Assembly (NCBI RefSeq): GCF_937616625.2
Contig: NC_065571.1
Location: forward strand, 22,704,201 to 22,768,200
Length of the DNA stretch: 64,000 nt
Reading direction: 5' to 3'
DNA from: Mercurialis annua
Lineage: Eukaryota > Streptophyta > Magnoliopsida > Malpighiales > Euphorbiaceae
Positions 13,919 to 23,584 of this stretch are shown here, piece after piece. The position numbers and the translations under genes are program-made. The notes beneath the pieces were generated by a model. The model made no database searches and was not told the origin of the DNA. It worked only from the letters and a program-made list of their open reading frames with translations. Numbering within the stretch: the stretch's first letter is position 1; the number at the start of each line of letters is the position of its first letter.

Positions 13919-14065
13919 CTGCTTCGGACGAAACAGGAAGTTTTTCGGCCGAAACACATAGAAAAATAGCATGTCTCGTCCGAGACAGGCTATGTTTTGT
14001 CCGAAACAGGGACAGTTTGTGTCCAGGGAGTTTTCCTAGTTTATGCTATTTCGGATGGAACAAGC
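13919..14065. repeat. CG-NN-CG palindrome cluster in the 5' LTR
   Basis: Five imperfect palindromes of the form TGTTTCGnnCGAAACA: CTTCGGACGAAACAGG, TTTTCGGCCGAAACAC, GTCTCGTCCGAGACAG, TTTTGTCCGAAACAGG and TTTCGGATGGAACAAG. They lie about 150-300 bp upstream of the TATA-like box, probably in U3. The third shows paired changes in both arms (GTCTCG/CGAGAC). The matching cluster in the 3' LTR is at about 33945-34086. Confidence 0.85.
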
Positions 14066-14212
14066 AAACTTCTGACAGAAACGCTCTTTTAATGAAAAAA
14101 ACGTGGTGGAAAGCTGAAATGACACAAATGGGCATCTCTTTGGTCTATTTTCATTGGTGACTTATTTTAGACTTGTACTAGGATGTAATTTTATACCCTT
14201 TTTGTCCTTGAA

Positions 14213-14221
14213 CTATAAAAG
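14213..14221 (+). promoter_or_regulatory. TATA-like box of the Athila 5' LTR
   Basis: CTATAAAAG about 490 bp into the LTR, conserved in the 3' LTR at 34234-34242. It is the best TATA candidate in the LTR; the start site itself cannot be seen. Confidence 0.6.
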
Positions 14222-15233
14222 GACCCCTTTATTTCCTTTTAGGGTTATGCACTCATTTTTAGATTTATAACCCCCATTTTACTTTACTATTCTCAGCTTT
14301 TTGAATTACACTTGTTCTTAGTGATATTTGGAGTTTTTGTTATGGATTGAAGATTATTATTATTAATAGAAAATTATTGGTTCATTTATTATTGTTCTTC
14401 ATTATCTCTTTTATGCTTTGGGTCTTCAATTATTACAAGGTAATTAATCTCTACACTATGTTTATTCCTATTTCTTACTTATTAGTTATTCTTAGTATGT
14501 TTGTGATTAGTAGCTAAACCCCTTGTTTAGGGGTTGTTAATGAAGGGTGATTGTTATTAGTTGATTAGGGTTTGATTGGGTATAAGGGTTTTTAGTGATT
14601 TGTGTGCTTAATGCCTAGGATAGATTGATCTCCTAATCCTAGGTTAAAAGGTTAATTAATTAGGCGAGAGTCATTTAATAACCCGGAATTAGCAAATCAC
14701 TTAATTAGGGCTTAATCACGCAAGAGCGGTTTAGGACTTAATTGGTTATAGCTTAGCTTCGTGATTGGATTCAATTGATATAATCGAAATCTAATTACGC
14801 GAGAGCGATTTAGATTTCGGTGTATTAATTTAATTACAATTAGCTCTAATTCCGGACTCGAGAGAGCGGATTAGGCATTTTAGAAAAACTTGACCCGAAC
14901 CAAATACTAAATCAGCCCCGGTTAGCTAGAACGTTTAAACCCTAATTAGCAACCTCTAAGCGTTTCTCTTATTGATTAAATCTTGTGTTAATTAGCAATT
15001 ATTTAGTTAATTATTTAATTTAAGTAACGTGTTAATTGTTTGTTTTAGCATTTAATTGTTTGCTAAGTTAGTGATTAAATTCCATAGTATTAATCTAGAT
15101 CAATTTACTTGTCGCTTTCCGAATTGAACTTCAAATCTGTGTTCGTTCACTTTAAACCTCTTGTCCTTGTGGGTTCGACATCCGACTTCCGGATTACTAC
15201 AAGTTAGCGAGTGAAAATTCTCTAACAAGTTTT

Positions 15234-15251
15234 TGGCACCGTTGCCGGGGA
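15234..15251 (+). other. Primer binding site, tRNA-Asp type
   Basis: TGGCACCGTTGCCGGGGA, six bases after the 5' LTR. It matches the reverse complement of the 3' end of plant tRNA-Asp (TGGCGCCGTTGCCGGGG) with one mismatch, at base 5. This primer is usual for Athila and related Ty3/gypsy elements, where it starts minus-strand cDNA synthesis. Confidence 0.92.
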
Positions 15252-15401
15252 CAAGGTTGCGTTTAATTGATTGAAAGTATTTTGAAATTCGGTCGAGTTA
15301 GCGTTATTTTCTGTTTTTGGTTTTATTGTTTATTAATTGTCTTTCGTGGTTTACACTCGGTTTTCTTGTTTTTGTTTGTGTAGGGATTTTGATTTTCGTG
15401 T

Positions 15402-16946
15402 ATGCACAATACGCGACGAGCAAATCTACCACTAGAACCGTTCCAAGATAACCTCGGTAACTACGAAAGAATTGTAAGAAGAAGAGGCCGTATACCCGAA
15501 GTTATGAATAACGAGGGAAACAATTATGATGAAGAGGAGAGGTTCAATCCTCTAATGGATGGAGGGGAACAACAATATCCACCCGCTCCTCCGTTAGGGA
15601 ATGTGAACCGACCAAGGCAACAAGACCGCCCAAGGGATGATCGACCCCAAGTGCACGCACAAGTGCAAAACCAACAAAGACAAACTTTTGGCGAGTTTTT
15701 CTTGCCGGATGTGGATAATGCCACTTTTGGATGCTTCGCAATGCCGGTTCAAGCGGAAACTTTTGAGATCAAGCCGAGTACCATTCAACTTTTGGAAAAT
15801 CGTTGTGCCTTCTTTGGGTTGAGTCACGAGGATCCAAATGAGCATATCGCCAAGTTTTTGGGTGTTCTAAACACATTCAAGCTTCATGGGATAACGGCAG
15901 ACCAAATTAAGCTTCGGATGTTCCCCTTCTCCTTGAGGGACAAAGCTAGCATTTGGTTACATTCTCTACCAAATGAGTCTATTCACAATTGGAGAGAGTT
16001 GGCTCAAGCTTTTCTCAACAAATATTTCCCTCATGGCAAGACTACAAAGTTGACTAAGGACATACTTGAGTTTGTCCAATTTGAAGGAGAATCACTTCAT
16101 GAGGCGTGGGAGCGGTTCAAGGATTTACAACGGAGTGTGCCTCATCATCGGCTCAATAGAGAGCACGTTATACAAATATTCTATGATGGGGCAAATGTCA
16201 CCACCCGAGCTACTATTGATGCGGATTCGGGCGGTTTGCTTATGCAAAAGACTTATGAAGAAGCTCTTGAATTGGTGGAAAAATTAGCCGTGGTTAGTAG
16301 TACTTGGGGTCCTATGGATAGAAGAGCGCCACCCACTCAAACGTCACTCATGACTCTTGATCAAGTGAGAGAGATGGAGGCCATAAAATCCGCATATGCT
16401 TCGCTCCAAGCTCAAGTGGATGCTCTCAAGAAACAAGTCGCTCCTATGCAACGAAACGCTCCGGTGGCTTATGTTCAAGTCGGTTGTGAATTTTGTGGTG
16501 ACTTTGGCCATTCGGGAGGAGAGTGCCTAGTTACAGGTCAAGCCTTGACTGAGCAAGTAAACTACATTGGGGGAAAAAGGCAAGCTAATGACCCTTACTC
16601 TAACACCTACAACCCCGAATGGAGGAATCATCCAAACTTCGGGTGGAGAAATCAAGAGGGGCAAGGCAATGCTCAAGGGTCTAATCAAGCGGGTCCAAGC
16701 TTCCAAGGTGGAAATAGACCTCCACAATAACAAGGAAATTACCATCACAATCAAGGTCATGGCAACAATTCGGGGGCTAGACCTCAACATCCCCCCGGTT
16801 TTCAACCTCAACGAAATATGGATGAAGGGAATATGCTTGCCAAGTTGATGGAGGAGCTTAGAGAGATGAAGCAACTTCAAAAGAACCAAGCTGCCACTAA
16901 TCAAATGCTTGAAACTCAAATCTCACAACTTGCTATCAATCTTTAA
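15402..16946 (+). pseudogene. gag: Athila gag (nucleocapsid/capsid), start of the gag-pol frame
   Basis: Structural Gag that would coat the element RNA in cytoplasmic particles. The frame opens at ATG 15402, 151 bp after the primer binding site, the first long frame of the element. A basic, asparagine-rich start is followed by a retrotransposon Gag (capsid-like) domain at about residues 140-290, which includes WLHSLPNESIHNW and later FEGESLHEAWERFKDL. A CX2CX4HX4C zinc knuckle (CEFCGDFGHSGGEC, residues 362-375, 16485-16526) follows. Two in-frame TAA stops, 16728-16730 (between two CAA codons) and 16944-16946, interrupt the frame; the coding sense continues after each. The first is one C-to-T change from CAA. 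No frameshift separates gag from protease. Confidence 0.92.
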
Positions 16947-18053
16947 GGTAGACCACAAGGGGGATTGCCCTCTACTACGGAGAACAACCCAAGGGAGCAC
17001 CTAAAAGCAATAGAGCTTCGGAGTGGGCGGAACTTGGAAAAGGTCAATGGCAAGAAACATGTTGTAGAGGAGGATGAGCCTCAAGTGGTTGTCGATATAG
17101 CAAGCTCAAGTCAAGAGTTACCAAAGGAATGTGAGGAAGTGGTTATCGAGGTTAAAGAGCCTTATGTAAGGCCGCCACCGCCGCCACCATTTGTACCACC
17201 GGTCCCGTTTCCAAGACGGTTAAGGAAAGCTCAAGGGAACGAAAAATTTCATAAGTTCCTTGAGATTTTAAAGAAATTGCAAATTAATCTAAGCTTGGCG
17301 GATGAACTCCGTGAGATGCCGCAATATGCCAAGTTCTTGAAGGACATCATTACCAACAAATGGAGTTGGGATAGTGGCGCAACGGTTTCCATTCTGGAAG
17401 TGTGTAGCTCAATCATCTTGAATGATCTACCGGCTAAGTTGAAGGACCCAGGGAGTTTTTCTATACCTTGCACTATAGGCACTATGATTTCAATAAATTG
17501 CTTATGTGATCTTGGTGCTAGTATTAATCTTATGCCTCTAACTCTTTTCAGGGCGTTATGTGGGGATCAAATCGTGAAGAACACCTCGATGGTACTCCAA
17601 CTAGCGGATCATTCATTAAAGAGGCTGTATGGGATTGTTGAAGATGTTCTTGTGAAGGTTGATAAGTTTATATTTCCAGTCGACTTTGTTATTTTGGACT
17701 ATGCGGTGGATAAGGAATGCCCAATCATCTTAGGGCGGCCCTTTATGAATACCAGGAGAGCTTTGATTGATGTCCATGGTGGGAAGTTAACTTTGAGAAT
17801 TGATGACGAAACGGTCGAGTTTGTTATGAAGAAAGTCATTAGGAGTACCATCGAGGAGGAAGAATGTATGCAGATGGATTTGATTGATGAAGTGGTTGAG
17901 GAGCAACTAAGATTGAGTTTTGAGAAGCTTCATGATGGTTTGGAAGGGAATTTGGGGCAGAAAAATAGTTCAGAAGCTTGTTCCGTCTGAAACAGTCTTG
18001 TTCCGTTCGAAACAGAAAACGAAAAAAGAAACAGTGAGGAAACTGACAATGGC
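16947..18053 (+). pseudogene. pol: Athila pol: retropepsin-like protease region and linker
   Basis: Continues the gag frame. It begins with a typical Athila segment (GGLPSTTENNPREHLKAIEL, then LRSGR), a proline run (about 17170-17200), and a conserved region ending DPGSFSIPCTIG. The aspartic protease motif is CDLGASINLMP, with the catalytic Asp at 17508; Leu replaces the more usual Thr of DTGA, as is common in Athila. The later IILGRPFM is the second conserved protease motif. A TGA stop at 17988-17990 ends the longest open stretch, in a linker full of CG-NN-CG palindromes; the same frame continues to RT. Confidence 0.9.
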
Positions 18054-18153
18054 TTGTTTCGTCCGAAACAGAGCTGTTTCATCCGAAACAGTTTTAATTC
18101 TTCCAAAACTGCCTCTGTTTCGGACGAAGAACATTCTATTTCGGAAGAAACAG
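17977..18153. repeat. CG-NN-CG palindrome cluster inside the pol reading frame
   Basis: Six copies, perfect or degenerate, of the 12-16-bp palindrome seen in the LTRs: GTTCCGTCTGAAACAG, GTTCCGTTCGAAACAG, GTTTCGTCCGAAACAG, GTTTCATCCGAAACAG, GTTTCGGACGAAGAAC and ATTTCGGAAGAAACAG. They lie in the protease-RT linker and keep the frame open except for the first, whose CTGA (CCGA in other copies) makes the TGA stop at 17988. Confidence 0.88.
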
Positions 18154-19859
18154 GCTCTGCAACACCCGGGACTGCTTTTCCTCAACTTGCAAAGGTCAAT
18201 TTCCATTCCGATGACCAAGACCAAGAATATTCTGAGGGAGACGAGCCGGAACAAGAGAATTTGATTAAGAATGACGGACTTACTCCTTCATCCTCCGTTG
18301 TGCCACCAATTGTGGAAATGAAGCCATTGCCACCACACCTCCGGTACGCCTTCGTTGGAGAAAACAAAACCCTCCCGATCATCATTTCCGCTAAGTTAAC
18401 AGATGCTCAAGAGAAACAAGTTGTGCAAGTAGTGAAGGAGCATGTGTTAGCAATGGGATGGCAAATCTCCGACATTCGGGGCATAAGTCCACAAATTGTG
18501 ATGCATAAGATCCATCTTGAAGACGAGTCAAAGAAGTCAACTCAAAGGCAACGAAGACTAAATCCGAATATGAAGGAGGTAGTACATAAAGAGATCGTCA
18601 AGCTCCTCGAAGCCGGAATAATCTACCCTATTTCCGATAGTGAGTGGGTAAGCCCAATTCAATGTGTACCTAAAAAGGGAGGTATCACGATGGTGGAGAA
18701 TAAAAAAGGGGAGCAAATATCCACAAGGACAGTAACCGGTTGGCGGGTATGCATCGATTATCGAAAGCTCAACACGGAAACTCGAAAAGATCACTTTCCG
18801 CTACCATTTATCGACCAAATGTTAGAAAGAGTTGCGGGGCACAAGTTTTATTGTTTCCTCGATGGGTACTCCGGATACAACCAAATATTAATTTTCCCGG
18901 AAGACCAAGAGAAGACTACCTTCACATGCCCTTACGGTACCTTTGTATACCGACGAATGCCTTTTGGTCTATGAAACGCACCCGCCACATTTTAAAGATG
19001 CATGACCTCAATCTTCAATGATATGATTGAAGATATCATGGAGGTATTTATGGATGATTTTTCTGTTTTTGGTGATTCTTTTGATAGGTGCTTGGCCAAT
19101 CTTGAACGAGTGTTGAAGCTGTGTGAGGAAACAAATTTGGTACTTAATCGGGAGAAGTGCAATTTCATGGTTGATGAAGGTATTGTGCTTGGGCACAAGA
19201 TTTCTGAGAAGGGTATTGAGGTCGATAGAGCTAAGATGGAGGTAATCGAGAAGTTGGTTGCTCCGGTCACGGTGAAGGGAGTCCGGGCATTTTTGGGCCA
19301 TGCGGGTTTTTACCGGCGATTCATTAAGGATTTCTCATCTATTGCAAGGCCGTTGACAAATCTCTTCGTGAAAGACGCCCCATTTGAGTTCACGAAGGAG
19401 TGTTATGAGGCATTTGGGAAGTTGAAGGAGGCCCTTGTGACCGCTCCAATTATTTCATCTTCGGATTGGAATTTGCCATTTGAGCTCATGTGCGACGCAA
19501 GCGACCAAGCTTTAGGGCGTGTGTTGGGACAACGTAAGAATAAACGAGTCCATGTGATCTATTACGCTAGTAGAACTTTAGCGGGGGCTCAATTGAACTA
19601 CACCACCACGGAAAAGAAAATGCTCGCCGTGGTTTTTGCTCTTGATAAGTTTCGCTCTTATCTCCTTGGGGCCAAGACTATTGTTTTCACGGATCACACG
19701 GCATTGAGGCATCTTTTCCCAAAGAAAGATGCTAAGCCTCGCCTAATCCGGTGGATCTTATTGATGCAAGAGTTTGACATTGAGATTCGGGATAAAAAGG
19801 GGACGGAGAATGTAGTTGCGGACCACCTCTCTCGGCTTGAGAATCCGAAAGCAATCCCC
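18054..19859 (+). pseudogene. pol: Athila pol: reverse transcriptase and RNase H
   Basis: Copies element RNA to cDNA and removes the RNA strand. RT begins near 18590 (IIYPISDSEWVSPIQCVPKK), with WRVCIDYRKLN, the first catalytic Asp in FLDGYSGYNQI (18861-18863), RRMPFGL, and FMDD at 19047-19058. RNase H follows with CDASDQALG (Asp at 19494), [28 protein letters not shown] and [11 protein letters not shown]. Two in-frame stops lie just before FMDD: TGA 18972-18974, where Cys is expected after PFGL, and TAA 18993-18995, where Gln is expected. The first is not a simple C-to-T change. No frameshift occurs here. Confidence 0.95.
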
Positions 19860-21208
19860 ATTGGAGTGGAGATTAATGAGAGATTTCCGGATGAAATGTT
19901 GATGGTAATCTCGAAAGTGGAGACACCTTGGTATGCAGATATAGCTAATTACTTAGCTTCAAAAGTCATGCCACCGGATTTATCACACCATCAAAAGAAG
20001 AAATTTTTGAGTGATGTGAAACATTTTTTGTGGGATGAACCGTATCTCTTCAAGATATGTGGTGATGGGATGATTCGGAGGTGTGTGCCTTTGAAGGAAA
20101 TGATGCCAATTTTAAGCCATTGTCATGAGTCGGATTATGTCGGGCATTATGGGGCATCAAGAACCGCCACTAGAGTGCTTGAGAGTGGTTTCTTTTGGCC
20201 AACACTATTCTGGGACGCCAAGGAATTCGTGAGCCATTGTAACCGTTGCCAACGGGTTGGCAACATCTCCAAGCGAGATGAGATGCCATTAACCTCAATT
20301 CAAGAAGTTGAGATCTTTGATGTGTGGGGCATAGACTTTATGGGTCCATTTCCGGTTTCTTTTGGGAATGTGTATATCTTGGTTGGAGTCGACTATGTTT
20401 CTAAATGGGTAGAAGCGGAGGCTTTACCACAAATGACGCCAAAGTAGTTGTGAAGTTTCTCAAGCGCCTAATAAACCGATTTTGGACTCCAAGGGTTATC
20501 ATTAGTGATGCGGGGTCCCATTTTTGCAACCGGCAATTTGAGGCTTTGATGAAGAAGTACAATGTGTACCACCGAGTTTCTACCCCCTATCATCCCCAAA
20601 CAAGTAGCCAAGTGGAGGTTTCCAATCGTGAGTTGAAGCGGATTCTAGAGAAAACGGTGAATGGGACTCGAAAAGATTGGTCTCTCAAGTTGGATGATGC
20701 CTTATGGGCCTACCGCACGACATTTAAGACACCTCTCGGTATGTCGCCTTATCAGATTGTGTATGGTAAAGGGTGTCACTTGCTGGTTGAATTAGAAAAC
20801 AAGGCTTATTGGGCGATTAAGAAGTTGAATTATGACTTCAAGGCGGCGGGAGAGAAGCGTTTGTTGCAACTCAATGAGTTGGATGAATTCCGATTCGATG
20901 CTTATGAGAATGCAAAACTTTACAAAGAGAGAACAAAAAAATGGCATGACGCTCACAGTTCGCCTAAGTCTTTTGAGGTTGGAGCCTTTGTGTTGTTGTA
21001 CAATTCGAGGTTGCGGTTGTTTCCGGGAAAATTGAAATCTCGGTGGACTGGACCTTTCAAGATTCGGAATGTGGCGAATCATGGTGCCTTGGAACTCGAA
21101 AATCAAAGGTGTGAAACGTTTAAGGCCAACAGACACCGTTGCAAGCCCTATCTAGGACCTTTGACGGATCAAATAGGCGAACAAGCTTATCTCGCCCCCC
21201 TCTCGTGA
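19860..21208 (+). pseudogene. pol: Athila pol: integrase, frameshifted
   Basis: Would insert the cDNA. The N-terminal zinc-binding His/Cys region includes [13 protein letters not shown] and HCNRCQR (about 20110-20260). The catalytic core has Asp in WGIDFMGPF (20334-20336), Asp in ISDAGSHF (20507-20509) and Glu in [10 protein letters not shown] (20615-20617), a D35E spacing. A basic C-terminal segment ([12 protein letters not shown]) follows. The frame moves from phase 0 to phase 2 near 20429-20431, consistent with loss of one A; read straight on, a TAG appears at 20445. The frame ends at TGA 21206. Gln replaces none of the catalytic acids, so only the frame is damaged here. Confidence 0.94.
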
Positions 21209-21224
21209 GTTTCATCGGAATGAC

Positions 21225-21272
21225 GGTCGAGCTTTCGACCTTAAACAAGCGCACTCGGGAAGCAATCCCGAG
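21225..21272 (+). other. Two short hairpins just after pol
   Basis: GGTCGA-GCTT-TCGACC (21225-21240) and CTCGGGA-AGCAA-TCCCGAG (21254-21272), joined by TTAAACAAGCGC. The arrangement TTAAACAAGCGC plus a GC hairpin after the pol stop is familiar from plant Athila/Tat elements, so it is probably part of the original element. The CACTA element landed 6 bp beyond it. Confidence 0.6.
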
Positions 21273-21278
21273 AGGTTC

Positions 21279-21291
21279 CACTACAAGAAAA
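21279..21291 (+). repeat. CACTA terminal inverted repeat, left
   Basis: CACTACAAGAAAA, the canonical En/Spm terminus, next to TTC at 21276-21278. Confidence 0.95.
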
Positions 21292-21715
21292 CAGGGCTTT
21301 AGCGACGGAAATATCCGTCGCTAAAGCCCTCAAATCCGTCGCAAAAGTGGTTTTGCGACGGATTTGCGAAGGACTGTGTCCGTCGCAATATATTTGGTCG
21401 CAAACCTGTCCGTGGCTAATTTAGCGACGGACACTTCCGTCGCCAATCATAACAAATTCCGTCGCCAATTTGTCTCCAAACGATATGATTTGGAGACAAA
21501 TTGGCGACAGACTCTGTGGGATTTGCGACGGAACTGTCCGTCTCCAATTGCCTCAGCCTTGGAGACAAAAGCTGAGGCTTTATCCGTCGCAAATCAGCGA
21601 CGGACCATATCCGTCGCAAATTCATCAGCTTTTGTCTCCAAAGGCTGATGCCATTTGCGACGGACAGGTCCGTCGCAAATCCCACAAAGTCCGTCGCAAA
21701 TTTGTTAATTTTTCG
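21292..21715. repeat. CACTA subterminal repeats, left end
   Basis: More than a dozen copies of GCGACGG or its complement CCGTCGC, many paired into palindromes: GGGCTTTAGCGACGG with CCGTCGCTAAAGCCC (21294-21330), TCCGTCGCAAAA with TTTTGCGACGGA (21334-21362), and a longer one with CGCCAATTTGTCTCCAAA arms (21463-21507). In En/Spm such motifs are the binding sites of the TNPA-type protein. The plus-strand open frames across this stretch are repeat artefacts. Confidence 0.9.
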
Positions 21716-21816
21716 GCACTTTTCTGTCGTTTTACCCTATTTTTTGCCGTTTTCCCCTGTCGTTTTAAATACAGTAAAACAATTCATTTATAAATTCAAT
21801 CAATTGAAACTGACAA

Positions 21817-21853
<37 letters not shown>

Positions 21854-21930
21854 TAAGAGTATACATATAAACGTCAAAATATAAAAAAAAACCGTATTAG
21901 ATGTTTGTAATAAAATAAACTAACACGACA
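21716..21930. other. CACTA spacer with a TA microsatellite
   Basis: AT-rich spacer between the subterminal repeats and the stop codon of the TNPA-like gene. It holds a (TA)n run of about 30 bp at 21820-21849. Because the gene reads leftward, this is its 3' untranslated side. No gene seen. Confidence 0.8.
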
Positions 21931-23191
21931 CTAAAAAGCTGGAGTGTCGTCATCGTCTGGTGGGGTAGGTGGGCGCTGTGGCCGATACTCTGCCGGAAGG
22001 TTAGGAATCATCCTGGCAATCTCCTCGTGTATCATCTGGGCCATGTTCGTGTTAGTAGTATGTGCCCTAGGGCCATTTGATCGTGTATATTTGTAGAATT
22101 AATCCCAATGGCAAAGATATATATGTTCTATTTGAACTAAGTGTCTCATCAACTAAGTGTTCATTTATTACGTATTGTCCTTATCACATTGTGATAGAAT
22201 CTATTCTTAAGGTGTTAAGAATATGAGTGACAGATTCTATTATACAAGTGATCTAAATAACCGTTCACGATCGATGGGGTCCTACGAATAAGGGCATCGC
22301 ATTATCCCGGAAAGATCGTCACCTCTGTTTATTCTCCTGATTAGTAAATAGTTACTAATTATAGGAAGTAGTGAGTCTCATACTACTTGATGGAGATCAG
22401 AATAAACATGTGGACACTCAAGGTGTTGAGTGAGTCGAACAAGTGACGCTAGATGACTTATACATGGTAATTCATTAAAGTCAATTTAATGTCATCTAGT
22501 TCATAATTGTACATATGTCCTTTGACTTGCGGTGACACTATCTTGTATATAGGTGATTAGAGTTTGATACTCCTTAACTCTAGATCTTTCATGAGCTAGA
22601 GCCGCGGGATGTGTTGGCTCTAGTTAGTTGTATATGGAGATAGGGGTTTAACCTAGAAAGGATTCATCACTCTGGATGAACGGAGACAAGATTCTATGCT
22701 ATCTCAAATTGTTCTTGATGGATGATAAAACCTGCGCAGGTGTATATGACTTACATAGAAAGTTGTTTCTAGTGGAAGTCATATTTATCAAGAATTAGAA
22801 CTGGGAGATGAGGTCATATAATCAAGACATACAGTGTTTGACTTAACCGTGACACTAGTCGAGATTGGAATCTTAGATGAAGGGAATTTTGAGTGTACGG
22901 TAATTATGAACATTGGTTCATAAAGAATGCATCGAAACATTCATCTCTATTTGGGGGTCGTGATATGTTGCTAGACGTCACTCTCGATCTACGAGAATTA
23001 ATAATTAAATGGGATTTAATTATTTAATATAAGAAATGTGTTTCTTATGTCTCTCGTTGCCATATAGATGTGAACCTAGTTAGTCACACACAATAGAGTG
23101 TGCAACCGATTGAGTTTAAGAAAGATCGATTTCATATAGATACTGGCATATCTCGGAAATTAATCTAAGATGAAAAACAAGTACAAATTAA

Positions 23192-23300
23192 GGACTAATT
23201 TGTAAGAGTTATAAATTAGTAGGAACCTAATTGTATTATGTCCATATTAATTAGGGACTAATTTATAAGAGTTATAAATTAGTAGGAACCTAATTATATT
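23192..23300. repeat. Tandem duplication in the solo LTR
   Basis: Two copies about 63 bp apart of a segment beginning GGACTAATTT and containing AAGAGTTATAAATTAGTAGG (23192-23237 and 23255-23300), with two differences visible. It lies upstream of the TATA box, so it may be a duplicated U3 segment. Confidence 0.8.
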
Positions 23301-23379
23301 TTAACCAAGTTTTATGATTAAAAGGTTTAAGTAATTAATTAGTGTAATTAATGATACTTAAATGACTAATCATTAACTA

Positions 23380-23490
23380 ATGGAATGATGATGTCATGGT
23401 GATGATGTAATGAGATAAGCCTATGTCATATATGTGATGTCATATGATGACATCACCTATATGATGTCACCTATGTGATGTCACCACATG
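23380..23490. promoter_or_regulatory. TGATGTCA-like cluster upstream of the solo LTR TATA box
   Basis: Repeated GATGTCAT/GATGTCAC words, some inverted as ATGACATC, about 90-200 bp upstream of TATAAATAG. They resemble TGACG-type bZIP binding sites in position and core, but function is inferred only from sequence. Confidence 0.45.
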
Positions 23491-23575
23491 AAAGGTGTCA
23501 TGTGGTGGCAACACCTTTGCTTGGTGTGTGACACCTAGCATGCAAGGTGTTGCATTCTTAAGGCATGCTCTAGCC

Positions 23576-23584
23576 TATAAATAG
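23576..23584 (+). promoter_or_regulatory. TATA box of the solo LTR
   Basis: TATAAATAG within GCCTATAAATAGAGC, about 460 bp before the LTR end. It is a strong plant TATA consensus in the expected U3 position and gives the LTR its + orientation. Confidence 0.75.

Larger units (their letters stand above)
13726..15227 (+). repeat. Athila 5' LTR
   Basis: 1502 bp, starting TGATAGGTGTAGAATTACAC and ending TCTCTAACA (TG...CA). It aligns end to end with 33748-35248 with about 42 differences by hand count, one of them an indel in an A-run. It contains a palindrome cluster (13919-14065), a TATA-like box (14213-14221) and AT-rich R/U5 sequence with short hairpins, for example AACCCC/GGGGTT around 14518-14536. 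Confidence 0.97.

Noticed and set aside
14513..14537. Telomere-like TTTAGGGG in the Athila LTR
   Set aside because: It is one arm of a single hairpin (AACCCC/GGGGTT) shared by both LTRs, not a TTTAGGG array.
15234..15251. Partial tRNA gene
   Set aside because: Only the 18-bp complement of a tRNA 3' end is present, next to an LTR: a primer binding site.
15524..15845. Minus-strand frames over gag
   Set aside because: They lie opposite a recognisable Gag coding sequence and show no family motifs.
18992..19301. Minus-strand frames over the reverse transcriptase
   Set aside because: Shadows of the RT/RNase H frame.
21364..21884. Frames over the CACTA left end
   Set aside because: Built from repeated GCGACGG words and the TA microsatellite.
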